5,201 nt of DNA, from the NCBI GenBank assembly GCA_009702945.1, contig WLGZ01000072.1, positions 1 through 5,201 of the forward strand. The letters run 5' to 3'. Under the pieces are notes generated by a model. The model had not been told where the DNA came from, made no database searches, and saw only the letters and a list, made by a program, of their open reading frames with translations. The position numbers and the translations under genes are program-made. Shown here piece after piece: positions 1 through 5,201 of this stretch (position 1 is its first letter; each line of letters opens with the position of its first letter). This DNA comes from Actinomycetota bacterium. GTDB taxonomy: Bacteria > Actinomycetota > Actinomycetes > S36-B12 > UBA5976.

Positions 1-698
1 CATTCATTTTGGCAATCGTTTTGATTTCTATGTTGCATGTTGGTGACCTAGGTCTAGAACACCGGGAAGAAATAAACGATCAAGAAAAGTTTTGGACCAG
101 CACATTGCGTGGCTTACAAGTACTTAAGTCCGATAAGGCGATGTACTACTTAACAATTTCTATTGTTTTCTTGGCGATGGTTTATCTGCCCACAGAATCT
201 GTTGTCTTGCCAAAGTACTTCTCAGACATCGATGATCCGCGTGGTTTGGGTTACGTGCTGTCTTCAATGGCACTTGGCGGTATCGCAACAACTCTTGCTT
301 ATCCAAAGTTAGTTAAGCATTTTAAGAAACGAAGTATCGTTATAGGTGCACTAGCTGCAACTTCGCTTGCGATGATTCCGATGACATTCTTCCCGCCACT
401 TGGGTTGTTCGTGCTTGCCGGATTCTTACTTGGGCTTGGTTGGGGTCCGATGAATCCACTGATGAACTCAATGGTGCAACAACGCGTAGCACCGCATATT
501 CAAGGTCGAGTTTTTGGTGTGCAAACTTCCTTGTTTTATGCCAGCGGTCCGATTGGAATGTTTGTAACTGGTGTGAGTGTTGATGCATTTGGTGTGCGCC
601 CGGTCTACATCGCAGCAGTTTCAATCCTGATTGTCTTCCAGCTATTCATTATGTTCTTGCCAGATCTCCACGATTTAGATCGCGAAGCGCAATACTAG
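1..698 (+). CDS. MFS transporter, C-terminal half (5' partial)
   Basis: Membrane transporter of the major facilitator superfamily, probably an exporter of the MFS_3 / EntS-like kind; the substrate cannot be read from the sequence. The frame is open to the left edge (first full codon at 3), so the N-terminal half, including the usual TM1-TM6, is outside the window. The visible part, numbered from the TTG at 9, shows the tail of one hydrophobic segment (1-9), a charged central loop (about 15-45), then hydrophobic segments near 46-62, 80-98, 109-126, 130-148, 172-190 and 196-218, consistent with TM7-TM12. A short basic loop, KHFKKRS (103-109), lies between TM8 and TM9. The stretch VAPHIQGRVFGVQ (160-172) before TM11 matches the conserved V-P-x-x-QGRVFG pattern of MFS_3-like proteins. 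The protein ends in a short acidic cytoplasmic-type tail, DLHDLDREAQY. TAG at 696-698 lies 4 nt before the next gene's ATG, so the two are probably co-transcribed. The family is confident, the function is not. Confidence 0.88.
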   Translation, partial: FILAIVLISMLHVGDLGLEHREEINDQEKFWTSTLRGLQVLKSDKAMYYLTISIVFLAMVYLPTESVVLPKYFSDIDDPRGLGYVLSSMALGGIATTLAYPKLVKHFKKRSIVIGALAATSLAMIPMTFFPPLGLFVLAGFLLGLGWGPMNPLMNSMVQQRVAPHIQGRVFGVQTSLFYASGPIGMFVTGVSVDAFGVRPVYIAAVSILIVFQLFIMFLPDLHDLDREAQY

Positions 699-702
699 AG
701 AA

Positions 703-1827
703 ATGACTCGGCCCACGCTCGATAACTGGATGCTTCCGGAAAATACGTTTTGGTCATTTCGCCATGTTCGGGAATTGATTCCAACTGCACAAGTAGATTG
801 TGCTAACTCTCCTCGAGTGCTCAACAAGAAAATTAATTCCGCGCTTGGCGAGGTTTCAGTTGAAACCCATACTGGGACTCAAAGGATTTCTGACTATTTG
901 TCTAGTACTCACACCGACTCCTTCACTGTCGCAAAAGGCGACGATCTGGTTTTTGAATGGCTAGCTCCAGGAGTTAGCGATGTTGAGCCACATTTGATTT
1001 TTAGTGTTACCAAATCATTCACTGGAATGCTGGTGGGTTCCTTGGTGCAAGAAGGCTTAATCGATGTTGATGCCTTAGTTACCAAGTATGTTCCGGAGAT
1101 TGCTGACAGCGGATTCGGAGATGCAACTGTTCGTAACCTGCTGGACATGGCTGCTAGTTACCAATTCGAAGAGGACTACACGCCCGGCCCAGACATCATT
1201 GCTTATCGCCATTCCGTTGGTTGGTATCCAGCTCCACTTGGTGCGCCAAACTTGCACGACTTCATCGCCTCACGAAAGAAAGAGGGCGAACACGGTCAGA
1301 AGTTCCGCTACATGTCACCAACAACTGATTTGGTTGGTTGGGTAATTGAAGCAGCCAGTGGCATGCCATATGCCGAAGCACTCTCTAAATTCATTTGGAG
1401 CAAGATCGGATCGGAAGCGCCAGGTCACATCACAGTAGATCGACAGGGCTCTCCAAGAGCTGCTGGTGGACTCTCGGTAATCCCCCGCGACTTAGTTCGC
1501 TTTGGCATGATGATTCGCGATGGTGGCATGGGAGCAATCGATCCAGAATTCTTGCTAGACGTCTACGAAAATGGCAGTGCCGAACAATGGGCAACTGGAG
1601 ACTTTAAAGACTTCTTTGAAAAAGGCGTGTATCGATCCTTCTGCTACAAACCAGGTACGGATCCAGATGTGATTATGGGTATTGGTATTCATGGACAAAT
1701 GCTCTATGTTGATCGACCGCGTGGAGTTGTTGTTGCTAAGCAATCATCTTGGCCAAATCCAGATTCCGAAGAAATGCATCTAGACGCATACAACGCTTGT
1801 CGGGCAATTGCCCATGCACTTGGCTAG
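703..1827 (+). CDS. Serine hydrolase, beta-lactamase / 6-aminohexanoate-dimer hydrolase-like (family S12 fold)
   Basis: Complete 374-residue hydrolase of the class C beta-lactamase-like (PF00144) superfamily. The nucleophile motif is S101-V-T-K104 within FSVTKSFTGMLVG. The second motif is Y203-M-S205, where class C enzymes have YxN. The third is G-I-H330-G-Q in place of KTG, as in NylB/EstB-like esterases and amidases. RAAGGLSVIPRDLVRFG (252-268) is the conserved helix and loop of the family. These features favour amide or ester hydrolysis of a small molecule over true beta-lactam resistance; the substrate is unknown. There is no signal peptide: the N-terminus (MTRPTLDNWMLPENTFWSF) is polar, so the enzyme is probably cytoplasmic. 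The ATG at 703 was chosen because it follows the transporter stop by 4 nt; the upstream sequence has only a weak purine stretch (AGAGAA), suggesting translational coupling. The in-frame Met10 (ATG at 730) is a less likely start. The transporter neighbour suggests uptake or export of a substrate or product, which is inference. Confidence 0.9.
   Translation: MTRPTLDNWMLPENTFWSFRHVRELIPTAQVDCANSPRVLNKKINSALGEVSVETHTGTQRISDYLSSTHTDSFTVAKGDDLVFEWLAPGVSDVEPHLIFSVTKSFTGMLVGSLVQEGLIDVDALVTKYVPEIADSGFGDATVRNLLDMAASYQFEEDYTPGPDIIAYRHSVGWYPAPLGAPNLHDFIASRKKEGEHGQKFRYMSPTTDLVGWVIEAASGMPYAEALSKFIWSKIGSEAPGHITVDRQGSPRAAGGLSVIPRDLVRFGMMIRDGGMGAIDPEFLLDVYENGSAEQWATGDFKDFFEKGVYRSFCYKPGTDPDVIMGIGIHGQMLYVDRPRGVVVAKQSSWPNPDSEEMHLDAYNACRAIAHALG
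1802..1813. repeat. 12-bp perfect palindrome at the 3' end of the hydrolase gene
   Basis: GGGCAATTGCCC is self-complementary and could fold as a 4-bp GC stem with an AATT loop in RNA. It sits in the codons for R-A-I-A, 12 nt before the stop codon. No T-run follows, so a terminator role is only a possibility; it may be chance coding sequence. Confidence 0.35.
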
Positions 1828-1831
1828 CTTG

Positions 1832-1857
1832 AGGTAGTTACGCCTGTAATTCCCAGT
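1832..1857. repeat. 26-bp direct repeat, copy 1 (in the convergent spacer)
   Basis: This copy matches 1867-1892 at 24 of 26 positions, offset by 35 bp. Read on the minus strand it encodes W-E-L-Q-A-stop, the same ending as the ABM gene, but it lies beyond that gene's stop codon. The single difference within these codons is synonymous (CAG against CAA for Gln); the other difference lies just after the stop. It therefore looks like a duplicated gene end rather than an independent gene. The repeat contains a weak hairpin, AGTTAC-GCCT-GTAATT, with one G-U pair in the plus-strand transcript. Confidence 0.8.
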
Positions 1858-1866
1858 TCCTACTGC

Positions 1867-1892
1867 AGGTAATTACGCTTGTAATTCCCAGT
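1867..1892. repeat. 26-bp direct repeat, copy 2 (3' end of the ABM gene)
   Basis: This copy holds the last five codons and TAA stop of the ABM gene plus six following bases. It includes the 8-bp palindrome GTAATTAC and a 6-bp hairpin, AATTAC-GCTT-GTAATT (1871-1886). That stem is AT-rich, without a T-run, so it is at best a weak terminator between the convergent genes. See copy 1 at 1832-1857. Confidence 0.8.
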
Positions 1893-2163
1893 GCGTCACT
1901 TCTGGTGGGTTTGCAAAGAAGGGTCCGATTAATCCGCGCCACTGTGTAAACAAGTCAGACTCGCGGAAACCAACCATGTGGTCATCAACAGTGTCCCAGC
2001 CAATTGCAATCAAATAAGTCGATGGCTTTTCAACACCGCGGTGCACGTGAATAACTTGAAACCCCTTGGCTTGCGCAACAACTGCCTTGGCTTGTTCCAT
2101 CGCAGCTTCAAATTCAAGTTCTTTTCCTGGCACGATCTCCATGAATGCAGTTTCCATAATCAT
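1873..2163 (-). CDS. ABM (antibiotic biosynthesis monooxygenase) domain protein, 96 aa
   Basis: Small single-domain protein of the ABM type (PF03992, dimeric alpha-beta barrel fold). The name reflects founding members that oxidise aromatic polyketides; many members have unknown roles, and no catalytic assignment can be made here. From the chosen start, the opening METAFMEIVPGKELEFEAAM is the family's first strand followed by the P-G-x-E-x-x-F helix. The C-terminal part has F-x-x-W-R-x-L-I-G-P-F-F...P-P-E-V-x-H-W, the conserved helix and last strand. The frame is open further upstream (to 2238), but that would add 25 residues overlapping the ABC-F gene and lying outside the domain. The ATG at 2161-2163 begins at the expected domain boundary, 10 nt after the ABC-F stop. 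AAAAGG at 2177-2182 may serve as a ribosome binding site, though its 13-nt spacing is long; a second ATG two codons on is possible. It is last in the minus-strand cluster. Confidence 0.85.
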   Translation of the reverse strand: MIMETAFMEIVPGKELEFEAAMEQAKAVVAQAKGFQVIHVHRGVEKPSTYLIAIGWDTVDDHMVGFRESDLFTQWRGLIGPFFANPPEVTHWELQA

Positions 2164-2173
2164 GGTTGCCAGA

Positions 2174-3847
2174 TTACCTTTTGGCTCGCTTCTCATCCCA
2201 CACTGGCTCATCAGATTCCCGAACCGTTGAATCTGCACCGAAGATTACGAAGCGATCCATAGTTCGGGAGAACCAGCGATCATGAGTTACCGCAAGCACC
2301 GTGCCTTCGAAAGCATCAAGTGCCCGCTCAAGTGATTCAGCAGATTCCAGGTCAAGGTTGTCGGTCGGTTCATCCAGTAACAACAAAGTTGCGCCAGATA
2401 ATTCGAGTAACAGAATTTGGAATCTGGCTTGCTGGCCGCCAGATAAGGATTCAAACTTTTGTTCACTTGCCCCGGCTAAGCCATAGCGATCCAAAGCTCG
2501 AGCCGATTGTTCTTGTTGCATGCCGCTTCGGTGTTCGTCACCACGATGCAAAATCTCAATCAAAGTTTTACCCATTAGTTCTGGATGATGATGCGTCTGG
2601 GCGAACCAACCTGGTCTAATGCGCGCCCCCAGTTTTGCACTGCCAGTGTGGGCGACTGGATCAATCGTGACATCACTAATCGGTAAATGCTCTAACTCAG
2701 GATCGGATCCACCGGCTGCAAGTAAGCGCAGGAAGTGACTCTTGCCAGATCCGTTGGCGCCAAGGATTCCAACTCGTTCGCCAAACCAAATTTCTAGATC
2801 AAATGGTTCAACTAATCCAGTTAAGGAAAGCTCTTCGCAGACAACTGCTCGTTTACCAGTACGACCACCTTTAAGGCGCATCTTTACATTTTGTTCAATT
2901 GGGATTTCTTGCGGTGGCCCAATTTCTTCAAACTTCTTTAATCGAGTTTGCGCAGCCTGATATCGCGAAGCCAATCCGTCATTGAATTTGGCTTTGACTT
3001 TAAGCATTTGAACTAGATCTTTAATCTTTTGGTGTTCTTCATCCCAACGACGTCTAAGTTCTTCTAGGCGGGCAAAGCGATCTTTACGCGCTTGGCCATG
3101 AGAGGCAAATCCCCCACCGTGAATCCAGACCGAGTTTCCGGCATGGCCTAACTCAAGAGTCACAATCTGCTTTGCCGTGTTGGCTAACAACTCGCGATCA
3201 TGGCTTACGTAAAGCACGGTTTTCTTGGTTTCGTTTAGCTGATCTTCTAGCCACTTCTTGCCAGGAACGTCTAAGTAGTTATCTGGTTCATCAAGCAACA
3301 GAACTTCTTCTGGGCCACGTAACAAAGCTTCTAAAACTAATCGCTTTTGCTCACCACCGGAAAGACTGCCAGCCGATCGATATTGCGCTTGATCAAATGG
3401 CAATTGAATTGCAGCCATAGTGCAAACATCCCAAAGGACTTCGATGTCGTATCCACCAACATCAGCCCAGTCTGCAATAGCTTGGGCATAAGCCATCTGA
3501 TTCTTTTCGCTGTCATCTTCCATCATGGCTAGTTCAGTGGCATCAATCCGAGCAGCCGTTTGGGCAATTGCAGGTGGCGCAACCGTCAGCAATAAGTCTC
3601 GAACTGTGCCATCGGTCATGTGACCGACGAACTGACGCATCACGCCCAGTCCACCGGTGCGAGCAATACTTCCTTCATGCGGTTGTTCATCGCCAGCAAT
3701 CATTCGCATCAGCGTGGATTTGCCAGCACCGTTTGCACCAATCAGCGCAGTAATTGCACCTTCGCCCACTCGAAACGAAACATCAAGTAACAAAATCCGA
3801 CCATCAGGAAGTGAGTAAGTTACATGCTGGACATCAAGATGCCCCAT
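2174..3847 (-). CDS. ABC-F family ATPase (duplicated ABC domains, no membrane segments)
   Basis: Cytoplasmic 557-residue protein with two ABC ATPase domains and no transmembrane region, the layout of ABC-F proteins. Members bind the ribosomal E site and act in translation (EttA-like) or protect ribosomes from antibiotics (ARE type). Domain 1 has Walker A G37-ANGAGKS44, signature LSGGEQKR (162-169), Walker B LLLDEP with catalytic Glu187, and an H-loop with His216. Domain 2 has Walker A G363-ANGSGKS370, signature LSGGQQAR (468-475), Walker B LLLLDEP with Glu493, and His522. Both sites keep the residues needed for hydrolysis. A charged helical linker of about 70 residues (roughly 250-320, R/K/E-rich) joins the domains, as expected for the interdomain linker that reaches toward the peptidyl-transferase centre. 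After Walker B, domain 1 reads DNYLD where EttA-type proteins usually have TNHLD. The ATG overlaps the end of truA by 14 nt and has a strong ribosome binding site. The subfamily cannot be assigned by eye. Confidence 0.93.
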   Translation of the reverse strand: MGHLDVQHVTYSLPDGRILLLDVSFRVGEGAITALIGANGAGKSTLMRMIAGDEQPHEGSIARTGGLGVMRQFVGHMTDGTVRDLLLTVAPPAIAQTAARIDATELAMMEDDSEKNQMAYAQAIADWADVGGYDIEVLWDVCTMAAIQLPFDQAQYRSAGSLSGGEQKRLVLEALLRGPEEVLLLDEPDNYLDVPGKKWLEDQLNETKKTVLYVSHDRELLANTAKQIVTLELGHAGNSVWIHGGGFASHGQARKDRFARLEELRRRWDEEHQKIKDLVQMLKVKAKFNDGLASRYQAAQTRLKKFEEIGPPQEIPIEQNVKMRLKGGRTGKRAVVCEELSLTGLVEPFDLEIWFGERVGILGANGSGKSHFLRLLAAGGSDPELEHLPISDVTIDPVAHTGSAKLGARIRPGWFAQTHHHPELMGKTLIEILHRGDEHRSGMQQEQSARALDRYGLAGASEQKFESLSGGQQARFQILLLELSGATLLLLDEPTDNLDLESAESLERALDAFEGTVLAVTHDRWFSRTMDRFVIFGADSTVRESDEPVWDEKRAKR

Positions 3848-4688
3848 CAGAATCCCTTACTTGCAATGTCTCTGCGATCCGCTTGGCATACTCGCTGGCA
3901 TCAGGATACTTAACGTCAACCAAAGTAAGTCCTAGAGCTGGAGCGGCAAATACATGAGCTTCACGTTCTCGGCCTGCCAAGTAGTTTTCCAGCCAGGCCT
4001 TATCGAACTTGCCTTCGCCAATCGCCAGAACGGCGCCAATCAATCCGCGCACCATTGAATAGCAAAATGCATCTGCTTCTAATTCAACTTTGATTAATCC
4101 ATCGGCGGTTTCAGTCCAGTCAAACTTCATCAAAGTGCGAATGGTTGTGGCACCTTCACGCTTTTTGCAGAATGCTGAAAAGTCATGCAGCCCAATTAAT
4201 GATTGGCTGGCATTATTCATTGCTGGAACATCTAAGGGTAGGTAGCTCCGGTGTGCCCGATCGCGAAGCAATGGATTGCGCTGTCCCTGGTAAATCAAAT
4301 ACTCATACCGACGCGATAAGGCTGCAAACCGAGCATCAAAGTCTGAGGTTGTGACTTCGAGTTCCTGGATTGAAATGTCTTCCGGAAGAATCGCATTAAT
4401 TCTGTATGTCAGATCCTTCATATCTATTGCATCTGTTTCGGAAATGTCGAAATGAATTACCTGGGCAGTTGCATGAACTCCGGCATCGGTTCGTCCTGCG
4501 CACTGCACAATAACTCGATCGACTCGAAGAAACGTAGAAATGGCATTTTCAAGTTCGCCCTGAACTGTGCGTCGGTCTGGTTGCATTCCCCAGCCCGAGA
4601 AATCTTTACCGTCGTAAGAAATTTTGCCGCGAATGCGAATGAGCCCCTGCGCTGCGTTAGCAACGAGGGGCTCATTCGATAGAACCAT
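3834..4688 (-). CDS. truA: tRNA pseudouridine(38-40) synthase TruA
   Basis: Converts uridines 38-40 of the tRNA anticodon arm to pseudouridine, in the cytoplasm. The protein is 284 residues, slightly longer than usual. SYDGKDFSGWGMQPDRRTVQ (24-43) is the first conserved block. G65-RTDAGVHA contains the catalytic aspartate, D68. FDARFAALSRRYEYLIY (117-133) contains the conserved active-site tyrosine, Y128. LHDFSAFCK (167-175), Y-SMVRG (210-215) and the final AAPALGLTLVDVKYP complete the family. Most actinobacterial TruA proteins begin close to the first strand; here residues 1-16 (MVLSNEPLVANAAQGL) form an extra N-terminus. No ATG, GTG or TTG occurs in frame nearer the domain, so the ATG at 4688 is kept. 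It lies 4 nt after the rplQ stop with no visible Shine-Dalgarno, so translation probably depends on coupling to rplQ. The extension is encoded by a strong hairpin (4636-4678). Family certain; start somewhat uncertain. Confidence 0.95.
   Translation of the reverse strand: MVLSNEPLVANAAQGLIRIRGKISYDGKDFSGWGMQPDRRTVQGELENAISTFLRVDRVIVQCAGRTDAGVHATAQVIHFDISETDAIDMKDLTYRINAILPEDISIQELEVTTSDFDARFAALSRRYEYLIYQGQRNPLLRDRAHRSYLPLDVPAMNNASQSLIGLHDFSAFCKKREGATTIRTLMKFDWTETADGLIKVELEADAFCYSMVRGLIGAVLAIGEGKFDKAWLENYLAGREREAHVFAAPALGLTLVDVKYPDASEYAKRIAETLQVRDSDGAS
3853..3858 (-). promoter_or_regulatory. Ribosome binding site of the ABC-F gene
   Basis: On the minus strand AAGGGA precedes the ATG (3845-3847) by 5 nt. 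It lies inside the last codons of truA and fixes the ABC-F start. It is the only clear Shine-Dalgarno sequence in the minus-strand cluster. Confidence 0.75.
4636..4678 (-). promoter_or_regulatory. Perfect 13-bp stem hairpin inside the 5' end of truA (possible terminator or attenuator)
   Basis: Arms CGAATGAGCCCCT (4636-4648) and AGGGGCTCATTCG (4666-4678) are exact reverse complements, separated by a 17-nt loop. The loop can itself form CGTT-AGC-AACG (4655-4665). In the minus-strand transcript the stem begins 7 nt after the truA ATG and 14 nt after the rplQ stop codon. Position and a GC-rich core resemble a factor-independent terminator at the end of a ribosomal protein operon, but no U-run follows (CATTCGCGG). 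It could instead act as an attenuator, an mRNA-processing or stability element, or a brake on truA initiation. The structure is seen directly; its role is inferred. Confidence 0.7.
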
Positions 4689-4692
4689 TTAT

Positions 4693-5201
4693 TTACGCTT
4701 CGTCAGTTTTTTCTTCAGAATCGGCTTCAACTACAGCTTCTGCTGCTACCTCTTCTTCAATTACTGCTACTTCTTCTACAGCAGCAACTTCTTCGACTGA
4801 GTCCACTACCTCGTCGACTACGGTTTCAGATGGAGCATCTTCTGCTGCAACTTCTTCGACTACTACTACTGCTGCTGCGGCTGCTTCCTTGGCTGCTGCA
4901 GCGTCTTTTGCTGCCTTTGCCATTTCGGCTTCCTTAGCTGCCCTGCGTGCAACACCTTCAGCAGCGCGAGCTGCATCAAGAGCTTCAACAAGTTCAATCA
5001 CTGCCATGGGAGCGTTGTCGCCCTTACGTGGACCAATCTTGACGATGCGGGTGTAGCCACCTTCGCGGTTTTCGTAGCGTGGACCAATCTCAGCGAAAAG
5101 TGTGTGCACTACATCCTTGTTACGGATGACTGTCAAAACTCGACGACGGGCATGTAGATCGCCCTTCTTTGAGATTGTGATCAATCGCTCGGCAACCGGA
5201 C
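4693..5201 (-). CDS. rplQ: 50S ribosomal protein L17 (bL17), N-terminus outside the window, with long acidic tail
   Basis: Structural protein of the large ribosomal subunit. The frame is open to the right edge; the first visible residues, PVAERLITISKKGDLHARRR, match the middle of actinobacterial bL17 (…RPLAERLIT…). The internal TTG at 5184 is therefore not the start. The core continues with VIRNKDVVHTLFAEIGPRY and GGYTRI-KIGPRKGDNAPMAVIEL, ending near ELVEAL. A tail of about 92 residues follows. Its first third is an Ala/Lys/Arg-rich probable helix (RRAAKEAEMAKAAKDAAAAKE). The rest is a Val/Ala/Glu-rich acidic stretch with four EEVAA-like units, ending EEKTDEA. C-terminal extensions on bL17 are known in Actinobacteria; their function is not established. 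By context the gene would follow rpoA, which is not visible here. TAA at 4693-4695 is 4 nt from the truA ATG. Confidence 0.95.
   Translation of the reverse strand, partial: PVAERLITISKKGDLHARRRVLTVIRNKDVVHTLFAEIGPRYENREGGYTRIVKIGPRKGDNAPMAVIELVEALDAARAAEGVARRAAKEAEMAKAAKDAAAAKEAAAAAVVVVEEVAAEDAPSETVVDEVVDSVEEVAAVEEVAVIEEEVAAEAVVEADSEEKTDEA
4741..4857 (-). repeat. Low-complexity EEVAA-like repeats in the bL17 tail
   Basis: Numbering from the TTG at 5184, the pentapeptide EEVAA, or EEVAV, occurs at residues 110-114, 131-135, 137-141 and 144-148. At DNA level a 15-bp word (plus strand GCAACTTCTTCGACT) occurs exactly twice, at 4784-4798 and 4847-4861. This suggests growth of the tail by slippage or short duplications. 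The spacing is irregular, so these are degenerate repeats, not a tandem array. Confidence 0.65.

Noticed and set aside
909..1345. Several open frames on both strands within the hydrolase gene
   Set aside because: They are shadows of the hydrolase frame, which carries all the family motifs; the alternatives have no recognisable domains or start signals.
1828..1872. Strong bidirectional terminator between the convergent genes
   Set aside because: Only weak AT-rich 6-bp stems are visible, with no T-run on either strand; not enough to call a terminator.
1832..1892. Direct repeats as a minimal CRISPR array
   Set aside because: There are only two units with a 9-bp gap; one unit is coding sequence and no cas genes are present.
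2164..2238. Longer version of the ABM gene starting at 2238 (25 extra residues)
   Set aside because: The extra residues overlap the 3' end of the ABC-F gene in another frame and do not fit the ABM domain, which begins exactly at the ATG at 2163.
4457..4675. Minus-strand open frame of 72 codons starting inside the truA hairpin
   Set aside because: It overlaps truA out of frame across its conserved motifs, has no recognisable domain, and its ATG is part of the stem.
5182..5184. TTG as the start codon of rplQ
   Set aside because: The frame continues upstream with residues PVAER that match the bL17 core, so the true start lies beyond the window.

Overview
The window looks like a gene-dense piece of a streamlined actinobacterial chromosome with moderate, near-even GC content (judged by eye). 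The bL17 core (GDLHARRRVLTVIRNKD...GGYTRI...IGPRKGDNAPM) is of actinobacterial type, and the rplQ-truA order is typical of that phylum. The modest GC, very short intergenic gaps and gene overlaps would fit a planktonic lineage such as Nanopelagicales (acI). That placement is inference from composition and style, not from a marker search.

Left half, plus strand (1-1827): the C-terminal half of an MFS transporter enters from the left edge. It is followed after 4 nt by a complete serine hydrolase of the beta-lactamase / 6-aminohexanoate-dimer hydrolase type (SxxK, YxS and HGQ motifs). The two look co-transcribed, suggesting a transporter-hydrolase pair of unknown substrate.

Convergent junction (1828-1872): 45 nt separate the two transcription units. 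A 26-bp direct repeat (24/26 identical) lies here. One copy is the 3' end of the minus-strand monooxygenase-like gene, including its stop codon. The other is a detached copy 35 bp away in the spacer.

Right half, minus strand (read right to left, 5201 to 1873): rplQ (bL17, N-terminus outside the window, long Ala/Val/Glu-rich acidic tail), then truA after 4 nt, an ABC-F ATPase overlapping truA by 14 nt, and a small antibiotic-biosynthesis-monooxygenase (ABM) domain protein 10 nt further on. This is one compact, probably co-transcribed translation-related cluster: a ribosomal protein, a tRNA pseudouridine synthase, and a ribosome-associated type of ATPase, with the ABM protein as a passenger.

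The most unusual structure is a perfect 13-bp inverted repeat with a 17-nt loop inside the first codons of truA, just after the rplQ stop. It looks like a terminator or attenuator embedded in coding sequence. Nothing in the window amounts to a clearly new system. The hairpin in truA and the duplicated gene end are the two items most worth checking. No gene-free stretch exceeds 50 bases, and no RNA genes, insertion sequences or CRISPR arrays were seen.
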